From Chryseobacterium sp. G0201 (GTDB lineage: Bacteria > Bacteroidota > Bacteroidia > Flavobacteriales > Weeksellaceae), in the NCBI RefSeq assembly GCF_003815655.1, contig NZ_CP033917.1, positions 1,240,001-1,304,000 of the forward strand: DNA of 64,000 bases. The letters are read 5' to 3'. Shown piece by piece: positions 61,382-64,000 of the stretch (positions are counted from its first letter, which is position 1; every line of letters begins with the position of its first letter). The position numbers and the translations under genes were made by a program. The notes under the pieces are model-generated. The model was not told where the DNA came from. It saw only the letters and a program-made list of their open reading frames with translations, and did no database searches.

Positions 61382-63823
61382 TTAAAAATTAAAATTAACT
61401 CTTCCGAAGAAATAACTTCCCAATGTTCCCATCTGAACCGGCGCGTATTTGAAAACTCCGTAATAAGAATTTTCATAGATCTGCAGATCAGGGAAAACAT
61501 CCAATAAATTGTTGGCTCCAATCGTAAGGTTTACATTTTTAGTAATATCATAACCAACGCTGACATCCGTTACAATTTTAGGAGCAAACTCCTGAACCCC
61601 TCCGAAAGGATATCCGTCTCTGATGACCTTGCCAAAATACGTATTTCTAACTAAGAAATTGAATTTACCAATCCCGTAATTCAAACCTAAAGTCGCTTTT
61701 GCTTTCGGAGAAAGAGTTTCAATAATATTAATTTGATCCGGCCCGAAAAATTCGTTCTGAGGAGTTCCTAAGTTCTGAGGAAAATGGAAGTCTGTGATCT
61801 TGGTTTCGGTGTAATTTCCGGCTAAATTGATGTTTAAATTTCCTCCAGCCAATTTCCAGTCGTAGGAAACTACTAAATCAACACCTTTTGTTTCCGTATC
61901 AATCGCGTTGGCGAAGAATCTTCCGCTTTCTGCAACATTATTTTCACCGACCAACTCAGGATCTGACAATCTTTCATCCGTGATGTTGCTGGTGATAACG
62001 ATTCTGTCTTTTACACCAATCCAATATCCGTCCAAGGTGATGAAAAGTCCTTTGGCAGGCTTTAAAGTAAATCCAAGACTTCCGTTGACAGAAGTTTCCT
62101 GTTTTAATTTATCAAAACCAAGAACCTCAGCCGCTTTACTGTCTGTCGTAAATATCCCTTTTCTAACAATTCCGATTCCTGAAGTTGAAATATCAGCATA
62201 CGAGTTATTAAAATATTGCTGTTGCAGAGATGGCGCTCTGAAGCCTGTTCCCACCGCTCCACGAATCGCGTAATTTTTTATGAATTCATATCTAATGGCT
62301 AATTTTCCATTCAACGTATTTCCGAAGTCGGAATAATTTTCAAACCTTGCAGCAGCATCGATATTTAATTTTTTATCTAAATCGTAGGAAACATCTGCAT
62401 AAACTGCTGTAGAATGTCTTGATTTTTTCAAAGCATTGTCGGGAGAAAAGCCCATAAAAGACTGTGATCCACCATTTCCAATAACTGTAGATCCGGGCGT
62501 TGCAATATTTCCATTGATATCATATCTCGCATAAGATGCTTCATCTCCAGCCTTGATTTGATATTCCTCAAACCTAAATTCTCCTCCGAAAGCAATATTG
62601 AAATTATTTAAATTCTTAGAAACATCAAGATTTATGGTGTTTTGGAGAAAGCTGTGGGCTCCCGCATAGAAACTTGTCGGAGATTTCGCGCCTAAAGAAG
62701 CATTATTGGTATTGTCAACGTTATAATTAAATGTATTGCTTCCGAAAGTATTGCTCAGGTCGAAAAACCAATCGTTGAGATTATATTTCGTTCCGACAGC
62801 GTAAGAAAGATCGTACACTTGAGATTTTAAATTAGCCTGAAAGCCATTTGGATAAATTGAAGAAACGATATTATCTTTCTCACTTGGAAGTCTTCTGAAA
62901 CCAAATCCCACACCTTCTTTTAAGCTGAAGCCTCCAAAAGTATAGAGCTTAAAATGATCATTAAAAGGATATTCTGCATTGAAAAACAACTGACCCTGTT
63001 TTATCTGAGCATCACCGATCTGGAAATTGAAATCGTCTCGGGTTAAGCCTCTTTGTCTGATAATTTCGTCGTCAGAAGCTCTTGCTCCATCAGGATCATC
63101 AGCAAATTCATAGGCAAAATTATCTCCGAAAATATCTAAATCGTGATTCTGCGTTCTCGTTGTTTTTCCTCTCTGACTTAATTGTAATGATAAGTTGATG
63201 TAACTTTTATCTTTTCCTAAAGAAGTTCCGTAATTAACTGCTCCCTGATACGTTTCGCCATCATTTCTCCCTGATAATCCATAGTTTAAACTTGCCGAAG
63301 CGCCAATATCTTTTTTAAGAATAATATTAATAACTCCTGCAATGGCATCAGAACCGTATTGAGCAGCGGCTCCGTCTCTTAGGACTTCAATTCTGTCTAT
63401 TGCAATCACCGGAATTGTGCTTAAATCTGTCCCAACAGAACCGTTTCCTACTGTATTTTGATAATTAACCAGAGATGTTGTATGTCTTCTTTTTCCATTC
63501 ACCAAAACCAAAACCTGGTCAGGTCCCATTCCTCTTAAAGTCATAGGATCAATATGTTCAGTTCCGTCAGACGCAGATTGTCTCACCGCATTAAAAGACG
63601 GAATTACATAGTTTAAAAGATCCTGAACCGTCGTTTGAGGTGCCGATTTTTGTATTTTTTCAATATTGATAACATCTACCGGAACAGGAGTTTCTAGTTT
63701 TGTTCTTTTAGCATTTCGGTTTCCGACAATAATGACGTCTTCAATTTGTTTTTCTTTTTCAAGTTCCTGAGCCGATACGAAAACCGCTCCAAGCAATAAT
63801 ACTGATATGCTTAGTTTCTTCAT
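61382..63823 (-). CDS. TonB-dependent receptor
   Basis: This 813-residue outer-membrane receptor has a signal peptide (KKLSISVLLLGAVFVSAQ). A TonB-box-like segment follows (IEDVIIVGNRNAKRT). The plug domain starts near residue 60 (TTVQDLLNYVIPSFNAVRQS; TLRGMGPDQVLVLVNGKRRH; IDRIEVLRDGAAAQYGSDAI). A 22-strand barrel ends in an aromatic residue (YFFGRVNFNF). No carboxypeptidase-like N-domain is present, so it is not a SusC type. It imports a ligand with energy from TonB-ExbBD. The SAM-I riboswitch upstream suggests that the ligand is connected to methionine or sulfur supply, for which the downstream permease would be the inner-membrane step. The ligand is inferred. Confidence 0.93.
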   Translation of the reverse strand: MKKLSISVLLLGAVFVSAQELEKEKQIEDVIIVGNRNAKRTKLETPVPVDVINIEKIQKSAPQTTVQDLLNYVIPSFNAVRQSASDGTEHIDPMTLRGMGPDQVLVLVNGKRRHTTSLVNYQNTVGNGSVGTDLSTIPVIAIDRIEVLRDGAAAQYGSDAIAGVINIILKKDIGASASLNYGLSGRNDGETYQGAVNYGTSLGKDKSYINLSLQLSQRGKTTRTQNHDLDIFGDNFAYEFADDPDGARASDDEIIRQRGLTRDDFNFQIGDAQIKQGQLFFNAEYPFNDHFKLYTFGGFSLKEGVGFGFRRLPSEKDNIVSSIYPNGFQANLKSQVYDLSYAVGTKYNLNDWFFDLSNTFGSNTFNYNVDNTNNASLGAKSPTSFYAGAHSFLQNTINLDVSKNLNNFNIAFGGEFRFEEYQIKAGDEASYARYDINGNIATPGSTVIGNGGSQSFMGFSPDNALKKSRHSTAVYADVSYDLDKKLNIDAAARFENYSDFGNTLNGKLAIRYEFIKNYAIRGAVGTGFRAPSLQQQYFNNSYADISTSGIGIVRKGIFTTDSKAAEVLGFDKLKQETSVNGSLGFTLKPAKGLFITLDGYWIGVKDRIVITSNITDERLSDPELVGENNVAESGRFFANAIDTETKGVDLVVSYDWKLAGGNLNINLAGNYTETKITDFHFPQNLGTPQNEFFGPDQINIIETLSPKAKATLGLNYGIGKFNFLVRNTYFGKVIRDGYPFGGVQEFAPKIVTDVSVGYDITKNVNLTIGANNLLDVFPDLQIYENSYYGVFKYAPVQMGTLGSYFFGRVNFNF

Positions 63824-63920
63824 CTTTTGTTTTTTGCAAAATTAATAATAAACCCTGACGGACAAAAATCCGCCAACAAAGATTGTCAAGAAATGGAATG
63901 AATATTTAGAATATTGCTTC

Positions 63921-64000
63921 ACTTATCTACCCTCAATCGGGTTGGAATTAGCACCATTACACGCTGGAATTGTGTCGGTTGCTAAGGTTTCACAGGGCCA
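63921..64000 (-). promoter_or_regulatory. SAM-I (S-box) riboswitch aptamer, cut at the window edge
   Basis: Read on the minus strand the sequence contains the S-box core: GGCCCTGTGAAACC, then TTAGCAACC, GGTGCTAATTCC, and the closing strand GGGTAGATAAG. These are the conserved P2/P3 joins and the end of the P1 stem. The 5' strand of P1 lies beyond 64000. About 97 bases separate the aptamer from the TonB receptor ATG. A GGCGGA/TCCGTC stem (63861-63874) with one wobble pair may be part of the expression platform, although its T-run is weak. SAM binding would lower expression of the receptor and probably the permease. Confidence 0.9.

Overview
The window looks like a chromosomal segment of a low-GC Bacteroidota, most probably a Chryseobacterium-like member of the Flavobacteriales (Weeksellaceae). 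The grounds are the AT-rich sequence, promoters with the Bacteroidetes -7 box TAnnTTTG, A-rich translation starts without strong Shine-Dalgarno sequences, type IX secretion (T9SS) C-terminal signals, and typical flavobacterial families (DUF4349, DUF4836, DUF4251, large-subunit methylmalonyl-CoA mutase with MeaB). The genus is inferred from protein style; no database search was possible. No tRNA, rRNA, CRISPR array or intact insertion sequence was seen.

Region 1 (10-2539) holds surface-glycan type genes on the minus strand: a family-4 glycosyltransferase, a small conserved protein and an FkbM methyltransferase. Region 2 (about 2.6-13.5 kb, minus strand) is a polymorphic-toxin island. One promoter at 13536-13543 appears to drive a coiled-coil exported protein, a short T9SS-sorted protein with one YD-like motif, a 2367-residue SpvB/FG-GAP/YD-repeat/Rhs protein, and its presumed immunity gene. 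Downstream lies a graveyard of displaced C-terminal cassettes: an almost complete orphan toxin tip with lipoprotein immunity gene, a 53-codon remnant with another lipoprotein gene, and a still shorter remnant. A 167-bp repeat (two mismatches) links the expressed Rhs tip and the first orphan, so recombination could swap toxins.

Region 3 (13.7-31.9 kb) is mostly housekeeping: an Fe-S/heme electron-transfer pair, an MlaD-type MCE protein, PpiD-like foldase, Lon protease, AI-2E family transporter, DoxX protein, acyl-CoA dehydrogenase, DUF4349 lipoprotein, a TraB/GumN protein with an ECF sigma factor and membrane partner, phosphoglucose isomerase, FolD and QueE. Region 4 (31.9-42.7 kb) has a polyprenyl-phosphate sugar transferase, MlaE/MlaF lipid-transport genes, an outer-membrane barrel, an M48 peptidase, a DUF4251 protein, MeaB, a cytochrome c lipoprotein, a dipeptide epimerase and a T9SS-exported M36 metalloprotease.

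Region 5 (42.9-46.9 kb, minus strand) is a compact RNA/ribosome-repair operon: a basic protein of unknown function, RtcB RNA ligase, a nucleotidyltransferase-like protein, release factor PrfH, and a TPR protein. Upstream is a 600-bp non-coding stretch with palindromes, a repeat element and a well-formed small transcription unit (promoter, 25-codon ORF, terminator). Region 6 (47.5-64 kb) carries a DUF4836 lipoprotein with an ABC ATPase/permease pair, an M28 peptidase, methylmalonyl-CoA mutase, a prolyl oligopeptidase, release factor 1, an amino-acid permease and a TonB-dependent receptor. A SAM-I riboswitch, cut by the right edge, lies upstream of the receptor.

The most interesting items are the recombinogenic Rhs toxin/immunity array, the extended PrfH-RtcB operon, the SAM riboswitch ahead of a receptor/permease pair, the 25-codon transcription unit, and a heavily folded intergenic element at 57.7-57.8 kb.
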